Assembly: GCA_019137255.1 (NCBI GenBank)
Contig: WPDH01000152.1
Location: 310,001-374,000, forward strand
Direction of reading: 5' to 3'
Length of the DNA: 64,000 nt
Origin: Corinectria fuckeliana
Lineage: Eukaryota; Ascomycota; Sordariomycetes; Hypocreales; Nectriaceae
Shown: in pieces, positions 53,917-64,000 of the stretch
How positions within the stretch are numbered: position 1 is the first letter of the stretch
Layout: the number at the start of each line of letters is the position of its first letter
Notes under the pieces: model-generated
Databases searched by the model: none
Told to the model about the DNA's origin: nothing
What the model saw: the letters and a program-made list of their open reading frames with translations, nothing else
Made by a program: the position numbers and the translations under genes

Positions 53917-56900
53917 TGTCACAAAATGCGGAATGTGGTGTGGTGGTGAAGGTGTTTTGGGGAATGGGTTTGGACCGGGTTTGGTGGGGGAGGGGGAGTC
54001 ACAAAAGTTGGAGTGGGACGGGTGCAAGAGGAGGGGCAGAGAAGTTGGGAGGAGTGCGGAGTCGGTGTGTAAGGTGTGTAAGGTGTGTGTAGTCCGTCAA
54101 GAGTGGACAAGCACAGAGAGAACGGAGAGTGAGAGGAAGATGGAAGCCCTGGTGAATAGCTTCAAGATGTTTGGTTCGTATGAAGAAGGGGGAGAGAATG
54201 GAAAAATTGAGGAGCTTCCAGCCATAGTACCACCCAAGCTTGTTGGAGTGAGTCAAGCAAAAAAAGCCAGTGAGTGGTACGAAGTACAATGTACCTTGCA
54301 AACAGGGGGGCAGTCCAGTCTGACAGCCCGACAGGCGCAAAACCAACCGGAGCAGCCTCGGAGGCTACCCCACCGAGGGGTTGTCGACGGAACCGCTCCG
54401 GGCCATTTTGGCTTGAGGGAGCAAGGGAGGCACCCAGACCGAGCCCGGGCAGGCCTAGACCTGCTAATCCAGGGATCGTACGTCAGGGCGCCAAGAATTT
54501 GCAATGGCCCGAACTTAATTGGGTTATTCTAGAAAATGCAGCGTCTGTGATGAGTCCCGTACCGTTAGGATCATTCTTAACGGCTGCGAGGGGAATTGAC
54601 TTTCTAGTCACTCGGTGCTCTACTATGTAATGAACAAAGACGGACATAACCAGATACAGAAATACAAACCGCTCTTGCATTGGCAGTCTCGTGTGTCAAA
54701 TCCTACCTTGGTCTGCCTTGGAAATATAACAACTGGTGACTGGCTCAGGTTACTGTACCATGTTATTATTACTCTGCCTGGCACCAAGACGTTTCCCCAG
54801 AGCGAGCTCTACCTAGTATCAGATGATTGGACGCACCGGAAAAGACCCTTGGACGAAGGGGGGACTGCAATGCCTTCTGTGGCTGCATGTAATACGTCCT
54901 GCAGCTTACATGTAAGCTAGGTGCTTCAACTGCCCATTCAGCAACCAAGGCGATGTCGGCGTGCAGACGGGACGAGACGGTGTGGTGTGCAGACACACGC
55001 ACGGGTTAGATGAAAGTTTTATCCAAACTCCACAACCACCAAGCCCAGCTAGGAAATGTCGTGGAAGCTTTCACCGCAAGAAACATCGTTGCGCTAAGTA
55101 AGGGCGCATATATATACATAGTAATGTACCACCACGGGATCTATCCGGCTGCTAAAGCATATAAGCTGCTCGGCCTTCCGGAGAAGAACGAACAAGAAAC
55201 GGCCGGCGTCGCGACCCTTGGAGGTTTGCTGCTTGCAAAAAAAAAAAAAAACCCCTAGTCGGGTGCCCTGGTCTCTTGCTCCTCGTGTGACAGTCCCCAT
55301 AATCGCACGCCCAATTGGCGACGGCGGGAAACTAGCGTGAGGAAACCTCACACGAAGGGATGCATTTATGGTAAAAGATAAGCAATGAGACGGCTCAAGG
55401 TAGTTGATGAGGTAGAACAGGCAAGAAATCATGTCAAGTAATATCGCATGTCACTAGATTTCTGTCAAAATGTCTTAACCGCACACTGGTTCCCGCATTG
55501 TATAATAAGCCGGCACCCCCAACTCACCATGGCCGAGGCGCACTTTGCGACTTAACAAAGCTACCTTCATAGATCATGAGTGGAAAGCTTCAGTATCCCT
55601 AAATTCCAGCTTTAGTGGCCCCTCAACAAAGCGGACAGCTCCTGTTATTTTCGACTAGATTTATCACAAAGCTACCCTGCATGATGGAGTGGCAGAGCTT
55701 GGAGTTTTTGATGCAGCCAATGGAACCTGGCAATTCATCCGAGAAGTGGACTGTGCGTGTCAGGTCTCTGTGTTCTCAAACAGCTTTCGCCAAAACGCCC
55801 GTCATGTAGTCTAGCGAAACACCACTGAAACCTATCCCAAGGACAGTTCGTGATAAATGCTCCACGACGTAGGCCTACATCCGTACAAGCACACACGTTT
55901 CCATGATGCTGTGGCTCTACGAATACCCCGGAACAATGGGTGGTGGCGGCCATGGCCCGTGAGTCCCTTGCCCAGTTGGCTTGCCGGCGAGTCCGCGCCG
56001 GCGACCCCCGTGACAAGGGACTCTCCTGACGATGGTGGAGAGTGTTCAGCGTCGATTCGTCTTTTTATTACTATATGTCCAGAATACGAATAGGTAATGA
56101 CCCAGGCGACAGGCAACGAGTGCTATAAGTTGGTTGTGAAGAACCAAAATAGACTGCCTGATCGAGACGCGCCGTCCGTCCGTAGGCCTAAGTACTAGTA
56201 GGTCTGCTTTGTACTAGTAGATAGGGTCTACGTAGTGTGTGGTGTGGCGGCCCACCATGATTGCTCCCTCCCCTCAATTCTCGGGGCTGCTTCTTTCACT
56301 ACGACGTCAGCCAACACCACGGCCGCCGCTACACCACCATTGACAACAAACTTCACACCTACCCCCTTTCTTGCTCCTTTTGGTTGTTCCCATTACCTTT
56401 TCTTGTTTTACTTCACCAAGCCTTATTGCTGTTTGCCATCTCTCTAATAATCCAAGTGACCGGCTTCTTCTTACTGTTTCTTCCTCGAGGCTGTGCTTCG
56501 TGGGCAGTGTCACTCGTTTCTCTTCCTCTTCCGTTGGATCCTTCGCATCATACTCGCCAGCATCAACAACAAACAAGCCATCCAACTTAGACCAGTATTA
56601 ATTCAGTTTCCAAAGCTTCGCCTGCTTCCAATCACCCTCTCCCATCTCGCACACCTCACGGGCCGATTCTCGCATCGTGTCTTGTCTTAGTCTATTGTCT
56701 TACCTTCCACCCCTCGCCTCGATTCTCGTTCATTTTCCTTCCTTTTGTCGTCATCGCTGCCTGCCATCTGCTCCAGCTTCAGCACCCGCCAAAGTCCGCC
56801 TCACCCTATCCTCTCGCAACGCACCTGCAACTCACGACGGAGTGCCTGGCAACTGGCTACTGCAACACACACAACTCAGCCGCCCCCCTCGCAGCTTCTG

Positions 56901-57403
56901 GCCCACGGGCTATCGCGTATCGCCTTTGCACTAGACCGGGCGCCTCACCACCTAGAGCGAGCAGAGGGTAGCACCGACCACGGCGACCACCTGCCTACCG
57001 ACCTCTCCCTCCTTCACGCCTCAATCTAGCCTGCCTCTTCTTCTCTCTTCTCTCTTCCCACCTCCTCTTCCACGTCCACTTTCCTTTTCACACAGACAAA
57101 CACTCTCTGCCTGTCTATCCGCATAGCCATCACCATCATCGCCAGCCTCAATTAACCCGGGGTCCCTGTCGTCGGAACCCATCTGCACTTACGACACTCG
57201 GATAAGACCATCTTCCCCACTCCCTCCATATCCAACCACCTGGAGAGACAACGGACAAGGCCGTCCCTCCATCGCTGTTCCACCCGCATCAACACTCGGA
57301 CCAAACCACGACAACTCTCAGCTCCTTCTGCCTCCCGGACCGAGCCATCCTTTTCCCTTTGCATTTAGTCTTCACGACGGGGTGCCCTAAACACCCTGCA
57401 GAC
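53917..57403. other. 3.5-kb intergenic region between divergent genes
   Basis: I see no supported gene. Near 53916 is the DAHP synthase promoter. From about 56240 to 57400 the plus strand is strongly pyrimidine-rich, fitting a long leader of the gene at 57404. A run of 14 A lies at about 55239-55252. Small frames at 55600-56100 lack motifs. Confidence 0.5.
54249..54255. promoter_or_regulatory. TGAGTCA, GCN4/CPC1-type site upstream of DAHP synthase
   Basis: A perfect palindromic TGA(C/G)TCA site 333 bp before the DAHP synthase start. A second, imperfect core (GAGTCA at 53996-54001) lies 80 bp before it. Amino-acid biosynthetic genes are the known targets of this factor. Confidence 0.45.
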
Positions 57404-58468
57404 ATGTTTGTGGCGTCTCATTATTCGGGACCCATGTCCGAAGCCCAGCGGAAACGGGCTCGGGAGGAAGAGGAGGAAATCGGCAACGCCTCGATGAGCT
57501 TTGGTGAGCACCGAAACGTGAGTACTGCATCCCACCTTTCACCTGGCCCTTGGTCCCCCAAACCTCTTGGTCCCCAAGCCTTTGACTTCTGCGTGCTGAC
57601 TGCCATCTAGAAACGAGTCCAGTGCCTCCCACTTCGAACATCCCCGCGAGTCTCTCAGCAATGGCTCCCTTCCTCGTCCATGACCCCCCAGAGCTCCGAC
57701 TCTGACGATCAACAGCCCCGATCACATTTCTCCCCGTGGTCTTCGTCTGTGGGAATACCCTCGCAGGGCTACCACGACGCTGAGATAGACATGATGGACA
57801 CAATCTCTTCCCAGGCGCAGCAGCATCACGATCGCCACGTCGCCAGCTCACAACCTGATAATGCCAATGGCCGAATGCCCACACCCATTTTACCCAGTTT
57901 CGCTGCCCAGGTTAGAGGCCAGCAATGCGAATGGGCTGGCCCTGGTCCGACCGTGACAGCTCTTAATGGCGTTGTCAACCTCGGCCATCAGCAGACCGGC
58001 TTTTCCGATGATCAATGCGTTCCCCGCACTATGGCAGCCTCCAGCCCTTGGCAGGCCGTCCAAAATAACAGACGTCTGCCTTCCCCTATTTCCGAGGGGG
58101 ACGACTCAATGTCGAGCCAGCCCATCATCTCGGCCGGCCACGAGTACATGGCCCCCCAACCCTCCCCTCCCCATGCAATGGAGCATCCCAACGCCATGAT
58201 GGATGTCGAAGCGCAGTCTCCGACACAAGCCGCCGATGGCGAAGAGGATCCGACGACACCTTCTCCCAACCGAAGAGGTCATACCCGCAGTCGGCACACG
58301 GTCAACAACTGGACTTGGCAGCCGGGCATGAAGAAGAGTTTCAGCATTGGATACCGTGTCGACTGCGAGAAATGCCGACTGAAGGTTCCAGGGCACTTCA
58401 ATCACATCATTGTCTCCCAGGGAAGCGAGACGACGATTATGGATCCAAAAGACCATGCAACGCTGTAG
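57404..58468 (+). CDS. uncharacterised fungal protein, nuclear-type composition
   Basis: Exons 57404-57517 and 57611-58468 (93-nt intron) give 323 residues. Exon 1 contains KRAREEEEEIG, a basic/acidic nuclear-signal-like stretch. The middle is Ser/Pro/Gln-rich and likely disordered. The only compact part is the C-terminus: NWTWQPGMKKSFSIGYRVDC then EKCRLKVPGHFNHIIVS, with a Cys-x2-Cys pair, which looks conserved. I do not recognise a named family. A pyrimidine-rich leader of up to 1.1 kb precedes it, common for regulatory genes in filamentous fungi. After the TAG stop, the same frame continues open for 106 codons (see the region 58469-59292). Confidence 0.65.
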
Positions 58469-59292
58469 GATAGTGCAGTGAGGCCATTGAACTGGGCTGA
58501 GAAGCGGCGCGGGATGAGAAGCCGTTTCAAGTCTCTTGGAGGGAGACTGCGCTCAGCAATGGAGGCAGCATTGGGCGCTTTTGCCGATTACAGTTCGTCC
58601 GATGAAGAAGATGAAATCTTCGACGTCCCCAATATCTTAGCTCACAGAGCTAGAGTGTGGCGGAAATGGACGGCCCAAAGGAGCAGAGTCGATGGAGATA
58701 TCAAAGGCAGATTGCATGGGAAAACTAACCGGAGCACTATGACGTGGGATTTGCTTAATGGGCACCGACGCTTTGCTGGATTGACTTGAGTATGGATTAC
58801 GGACGATCCCTCTTACCATTTTCCTTTGTGGGTTTTTCTTTCTTTTTCTGGGGGCGTTACATGTTAAGGAGCAAGCGGTTCTTGCAAACAGCGCTTGCTA
58901 ATACCGGGTACTTTACATAACAATACGGACAATGGGGGCCGAGGCCTAGGATCGAGTAGAACGACCTGGAAGACCGTCTAGGGATAGATGGTGGAATCAA
59001 ATGGCGACTCATCATCGCCAAGCTTTGAAGCTTATTTGGAACATCTGGTATCGCCGTGCCATACCTGAATGTGAATGCTGCAGTGTTTTCAATCGCTTGG
59101 TATTTTAATAGACAAGGTAAAGTAGGGCTTGGTATATCCCATGGTGATACATATAAGATGGTACCCCGACGCCGTCTAATGCACTGCCAATCTACACAGT
59201 ATGATACACTCTTTTCGCCCAGAACACGTGCATCTTGTTCCCATCGTCTCATCTCTGTCACTGTTGTATTCGCGCTCCCAATCATCAGCAGC
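58469..59292. other. 3' region with in-frame open extension
   Basis: From 58469 to the TGA at 58787-58789 the frame of the preceding gene is open without a good ATG at its start. It reads WAEKRRGMRSRFKSLGGRLR, then an acidic SSSDEEDEIFDVP. It could be 3' UTR, a readthrough tail, or coding sequence reached by an unrecognised splice. From 58790 to 59292 is AT-rich 3' flank. Confidence 0.4.
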
Positions 59293-60263
59293 TCACCAAA
59301 ACCTCCACCACGCCTTCTTGTCGGACGCCGGGCCGCTTGCCGTCTCCAGACCCAGGTGGTCCAGGTTGCCTCCACTCCGCTGGTTCTCCTTCTCCCGGCC
59401 CCAGGCCTCGCGGGTCTTGGCCTCGATTGAGCGGACCAGGTCGCTCTCGCGCACGCCCGTCGAGTCGTCCTCCTCGGACAAGCTCTCGTAGCCCAGCCGT
59501 TCCTGCGAGCTGCCGGCGTCCTCGCCCTCCTCCTCGCGGCCGAGCATGCCGGAGAAGATGCCCAAGACGCCCTTGCCCTTCTTTCCGGACTCGGCGGACT
59601 CGGCGCTGCTCTCGAAGGTCGGCTTGACGTGCTCCTCGAAGTGGGTGCGGGTCGTCGGCGCGGCCAGCAGCGGCGGCAGCTTGATGCCCTTCTCCTCGGC
59701 GTCGCGGTTGGCTTCCTCGACGAGAACGATCTGCTCCTCGGTGGCCTCGCCCTTGAGGTATGCCAGGCGGGCGCTGGCCAGTTCGTTGAACTCGAGCTTC
59801 TTTTGGGCCTCGACCCATTCGACGCGGCGGGCGCGGTTGTATCGAAGCATGTCCCACACGGAGTAGATACTGACGACACCAGCAACGGCTATCAGACGTG
59901 AGTTAGAAAACACCCCCCGAAGTACCAAGGCAGCGGCTTCTCCGGAAGCGTGCTACGGGACGGCAGCCACATACCTGTGAATGCCACAATGCCTCCCACG
60001 GTCCACCGGTGCGCAACGTCGAGGAAGCGGCGCGAGGCGTCAATCATCTTGTCCGTCTTGCTGATCTGGGCCTTCTGGGCGGCGAGATGGGCATGCCGTA
60101 GCCGGCGCACGCGCTGCTCGGGCGACTCGCCAGGGATGCGCGGCGTCTTGGGCGTCGCGGCGGCGGACCCGCCGGCCGAGGCCGACTTTGAGGTTGCGTG
60201 GGGGATGGTGGACGTGAAGCGGGTTGCGTCCTTGACGCTGCGGGGCCCCATTCTGGACGCCAT
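59293..60263 (-). CDS. COX14-domain mitochondrial protein (cytochrome oxidase assembly type)
   Basis: Exons 60263-59975 and 59888-59293 (86-nt intron) encode 294 residues. The segment KTDKMIDASRRFLDVAHRWT followed by a membrane span (VGGIVAFTAVAGVVSIYSVW) and RYNRARRVEWVEAQKKLEF matches the fungal COX14-type domain (PF14880), a single-span inner-membrane protein linked to assembly of cytochrome c oxidase. The N-terminus is basic with Ser/Thr, as for mitochondrial import. The C-terminal 150 residues are charged, with coiled-coil character and a low-complexity acidic stretch. Splicing at ACAG|GTATGT keeps the span intact. I base the assignment on memory of the domain. Confidence 0.7.
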
Positions 60264-60854
60264 GATCGGTAGAAAAAGCAGGGCGGGCGGGCGGCTGAAG
60301 TACGCAGTTGGCTAAAACAGGATCGCTGGGTGTGTTGGAAAGGTTGGTGGTTTGCGCGCTCGATTGGGTTGTCAGCGTGGGCGTGTGCTGTGCGGGTTGT
60401 TGGAGTTCGGGATGCGAAGGAAGTGGTGTCATGAGATTTTTTGCTAGACAGGACCAGGTGAGGGAGAGAGCGCCGCTCGTCTGGAGGGCCGAATTGCGTA
60501 CCTATGATTGGTGCGGCGTAGCTTCGGGTGAGAGGAGCTGTGGTTTGCGTGAACCACGGTGTTGGAAAGGGAATTGGGAGAATCGTAGCTACATCAGGGG
60601 CGGCTTTAGGGACAGTGAGATGGATGAGGAGATGGCCAGATTTAAACGGGATAGATTACAATGTACGGACGGAGTGGTGAGTTTGGCAAAGTAGCGGATC
60701 TGAGACGAAAGATCACGAAGTGGCTGTGGGAATGAAGGATCTTGAGGATCGCGACGATCCGGTTCATGCAGCTCGATCAGTGACAGGCACGCCTCAACAG
60801 TTACGAGTCTGATTAACCCATCTTTCTGGGGATTAGGACGACAGACAAACACTA
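60264..60854. other. promoter of COX14-domain gene and transposon flank
   Basis: 590 bp with no gene. It ends at the TA dinucleotide (60853-60854) that is the target duplication of the transposon. Confidence 0.5.
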
Positions 60855-62702
60855 AGTCCCCCCCCCCACTTCTAGACCACCCCCCCTTCTAGACCACTTT
60901 TTCGCAACATTACGAAACTCACCCTTAATAAACACTTATCAATTAAATAATAACACAACACTAGAAATCAGGCATTTTTTCGCTATTTAGAAGGTTAAGC
61001 TACCACTTAAAACATATATCCTAAAATCTAATTTTCTTACATTTTTTTAATATCCCTAGCGAATCTAATATTTCCTCTATTAGTTTCTAAGCTTTTACTA
61101 TATTTAGAACTTATATAAAACACAAATTAGTATTAAATATAAGCTTTCTTCTCTTTTTAGGTCTTAATTCTTCTAATTTAGTCTATAAGACTATTAGTTT
61201 CTTCTCTTAGGTAGCTAATCTTATATTTTAACAGTCTAATCTCTTAGTAACCTTTATTAGGAAAAGCTAGGTAAATCTATTAAGTAATACTAATAAAAAA
61301 ATAATTAAAAATATAGATTTTAGCTATTATAATAATAAAAGCATCCTAATAGTTATTTCTAATAGGTTTACTATTATCTTAAGTAGTATTTATAAGTAGA
61401 TATCTAGCTTACTAGTTATAAGGTTTAGTAGGGGTTTTACTAGACTAACTAGTTATAATCTAAATAATTTCTAGCCTACTAAGATATTTAAAGATATAAG
61501 AGTAGCTTACTAGGCCTTATAATAATAGCAGATAAAGGTTATTTTACCTAAGTGTATAAAGTTATTAAGTCTAGCTAACTTAGAAATCTCTTACTAGTAT
61601 ATATTTTTTAGAGAGCTAAAAATAATAATATTAAGCAGCTAAAAAACATAAAAAGAATAAGAGATTAAAAATAATAAATATATATTATTCTTATAATATT
61701 TAAATATAAAATTATTAGTATAGTAACTACTATAGCTATTAATAATAAGAAGTCTTTTATCTTTTATCTTTTTTAGTATTATATAAGAAATAAAAACTTT
61801 TATCAGCTAATTTAAGATAACCTAGTTATTAGTCTAGCTCTTTTCTATTAAAATAAAGTTCTAAGATACTAAAAAATTAAGCTCTACTAGAAACTATAAC
61901 TATTAAATAGTTCTTTCTTTAAAAATCACTAAGAGAGGTAAGATCTAGCTATTTATACTAATATATTTAATAATTATAATCTAAAAATATAAGCCTAAGT
62001 TCTTAATTATTATAATCTTATACTCTAAGCTTTCTAGTATAAGGCTATTATATTCTTACCTTTTTATAATACTAGCTTTATCTATATTATATTAATTTTC
62101 CCTAAGAATACTTTTAACCTTTAGGATTATTAACTAGTAGAAAAATCTCTTAATATTATTAGTTATTACCCTATTAAATTATACTATATTAAGCTTCTAA
62201 CCTTAAAGAGTCTTAATCTTTAGATTTCTATATTTAAAAGTTTTAATCTAGTAAGATCTAAAAGGCTTTATAACTCTATTTAAGATAGTAATTTAAGATA
62301 TAAATTTAATAACTTAGGCTTATATTAAAGGGAAGCCTAAGTGTTTCTAGATTAGAACCTAGTTAATAAGATCTAATTTCTAACCTAAGAAGAGCTTTTA
62401 ATAAGTCTAATAAGCAGTTTAGTAACTTTAATAGCTATTAATTTAATTAACTAGATTTAAATATAGTATACTATTATATAAGGCTATAACTTATATAGAT
62501 ACCCTGTTTTCTATATCTTTAATAGTGTTTTAAATATTAGATTCTATATATTAAGGCATAATAATCAAAATAATGAAAAAATTATTACAATTAATCTATT
62601 AGTGCGCGAGAAATCACGGTTAGAATGTAGAGGCAGATAGGTATAAAGGTGGCAGAAAAGTGGTCTAGAAGGGGGGGTGGTCCAGAAGTGGGGGGGGGGA
62701 CT
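60855..62702. mobile_element. RIP-degraded Tc1/mariner (Fot1/pogo-type) DNA transposon
   Basis: 1848 bp with 47-bp terminal inverted repeats, 60855-60901 and 62656-62702. They begin AGT, ten C, ACTTCTAGACCA, seven C, TTCTAGACCACTTTT. The two ends differ at one base (60874 A versus 62683, TAGACC/TGGACC), which is a C-to-T change at CpA on one strand. TA flanks both sides (60853-60854 and 62703-62704), the target duplication of this superfamily. The interior is extremely AT-rich, full of TAA/TTA stops in all frames, with no ORF left. Size and ends fit a former Fot1/pogo-type element whose transposase was destroyed by RIP. The family cannot be named from protein. Confidence 0.85.
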
Positions 62703-64000
62703 TACCTAAGATTCCAACAGCTACTGCCAAACGAGCCTCCATCCCAAGCTCACCGGGCATCGCCAAGTAGCCCCCCACGCGACACAGCGCGTCTGATCGT
62801 ACTGCACATAGCCTTCACTTGGTTACCTTGGAGGCATTACAACGAGTACGTTTGACAGATAAATTTGCTACGACCGCCATGGTAAATTACTTGAGAACCA
62901 TCCACGGACATCTTCTTCATGCCGTCGCATAAAGCGGCGAACATAATGAAAACAGGTTGTGGTAAATCAAAAATTGCGGAACCCATGACCCCGAAGGGCA
63001 ATGAAGAATGGAACGACGCCGCGATGTGCAATGCAGGCCTCCCAGACTGAACCCCCTCAATGATGAGCGAGGGAATCCCTTCCAAGGTAAGTATGAAGAA
63101 AGAAAGGAAGAAAAGAGAAAAAGATGAGAGGCGAGGTGGGGCTTTATACCTTTTCTGCCAGCTGGTGACAGCCTGCGATCTCAGGCTTCAAGGTCAGTTG
63201 GTAAGGGCGAAGCGAAATTTGATGAACCCGCTCAGCAAGTCCCCACTGTTTTCTGGATTATGCTTTTCACAGCAGTGAAGGTGCTACACGGCTTTATGCA
63301 AATTCGCGAGATTCCAGTGGCCATTGCTGAACAGCACTGAAGCCGCGATGCTCAAGATGGGTAGTAGCAACTGAAGAATGACGACCAACGAGATGCAACG
63401 CTACGAGCTCTTGCAATGTCTTGCAAGAGCGATGTATTTAATTAAGAGTTTGACTTGAGTTAAGCTGTTCGCGATGACATCAAAAGCATAAGATCGGCTG
63501 ACATAGCGAGTTGGAGACGACAAGATGGCCAGCTTAGCATTGTGATTCTTCAACTGGGCGGCATTGGCATCAATCACACCCATTAACTGCGATGATGAAG
63601 GTAGCAGATTTATTATTCCAACTTGTCATTTTCTTATTTGGCAGTTTAAAAAAAGGACGGCCCATAGCCATTTGAGTGACTTGGTTCGTAAAAGAGTATA
63701 TTTATTATTTGTGCCCAGAAGACTGTCTTCATTTTGGTGATATTGGCGTGCTGCTACCCTTCGCTAGGACCTCTAGCTCCAGTCGGAGGGAAAGAATTTC
63801 AGGCTCCAAGGCTAACACATTTGAAGCGAAATCACGTGACGCACGCCAATTTTAGCGCCCACGGGCAAAACCCCCACCAAGGAAGTACCAGTGTAGGGCT
63901 CGAAAACCCTTCTAGGAATTTGACAAGCCTCAACCCTCCGAAATTTCAACGTCTCACGACCCGACCATCGACAACCGGAGCCCGTTGATCGCAAGCAGTC
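62703..64000. other. right edge, no supported gene
   Basis: Frames at 62837-63085 and 63060-63278 have no recognisable motif. From about 63,800 the sequence (CACGTGAC at 63833-63840, then C-rich short words) looks like the promoter or leader of a gene that starts beyond the window. Confidence 0.4.

Noticed and set aside
53855..54532. 225-codon plus-strand frame antisense to the DAHP synthase start
   Set aside because: Overlaps the first exon and promoter of a firmly identified gene; low-complexity G-rich sequence.
60900..62650. AT-rich block as centromere-like or mitochondrial insertion
   Set aside because: Bounded precisely by matching inverted repeats and TA duplications, so a RIP-mutated transposon explains it better.
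1..64000. CRISPR arrays, bacterial operons, rRNA genes
   Set aside because: No regularly spaced repeats and no rRNA sequence seen; gene structure is eukaryotic throughout.

Overview
The window looks like a chromosome segment from a filamentous ascomycete (Pezizomycotina, probably Sordariomycetes; this is inference). The evidence is short GT-AG introns of about 50-90 nt in most genes, two Zn(II)2Cys6 regulators, a highly reducing polyketide synthase (HR-PKS), a nuclear tRNA-Ser with an intron after position 37, and an AT-rich transposon with C-to-T decay typical of repeat-induced point mutation (RIP). Gene models below were built by eye: splice sites were chosen so that frame, motifs and family length agree. 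No database search was possible.

Left part (1-16 kb): a truncated accessory-gene relic, an APC-type amino acid/GABA permease, then three enzymes of mitochondrial glycine metabolism side by side: glycine decarboxylase P-protein, lipoyl H-protein and mitochondrial serine hydroxymethyltransferase. A Zn(II)2Cys6 regulator is divergent from the last one.

Middle part (16.8-30 kb), accessory in character: a broken aminoglycoside-phosphotransferase-like gene fused to a scrap of aldehyde dehydrogenase sequence, an intact aldehyde dehydrogenase, a class-I glutamine amidotransferase, an aldo-keto reductase, a second Zn(II)2Cys6 regulator, and a divergent pair of TauD-type dioxygenase and DAL5/SOA1-type transporter. 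The last pair suggests sulfonate (taurine) use. Taurine dioxygenase yields aminoacetaldehyde, which an aldehyde dehydrogenase could turn into glycine, so this half could feed the glycine enzymes to the left (hypothesis).

30-45 kb: tRNA-Ser(GCU), a small DUF1304 membrane protein, an F-box/ankyrin protein, and a probable minimal polyketide locus: a 2479-residue HR-PKS (KS-AT-DH-ER-KR-ACP, no methyltransferase) divergent from an Af380/thiohydrolase-type alpha/beta hydrolase.

45-60 kb is mostly housekeeping: M1 aminopeptidase, mitochondrial ribosomal protein mL50, a conserved small membrane protein, DAHP synthase, an unknown nuclear-type protein with a long pyrimidine-rich leader, and a COX14-domain mitochondrial protein. 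A 1.85-kb RIP-degraded Tc1/pogo-type transposon with 47-bp inverted ends and TA target duplication follows. Two related miniature inverted-repeat elements lie near 4.9 kb and 49.2 kb.
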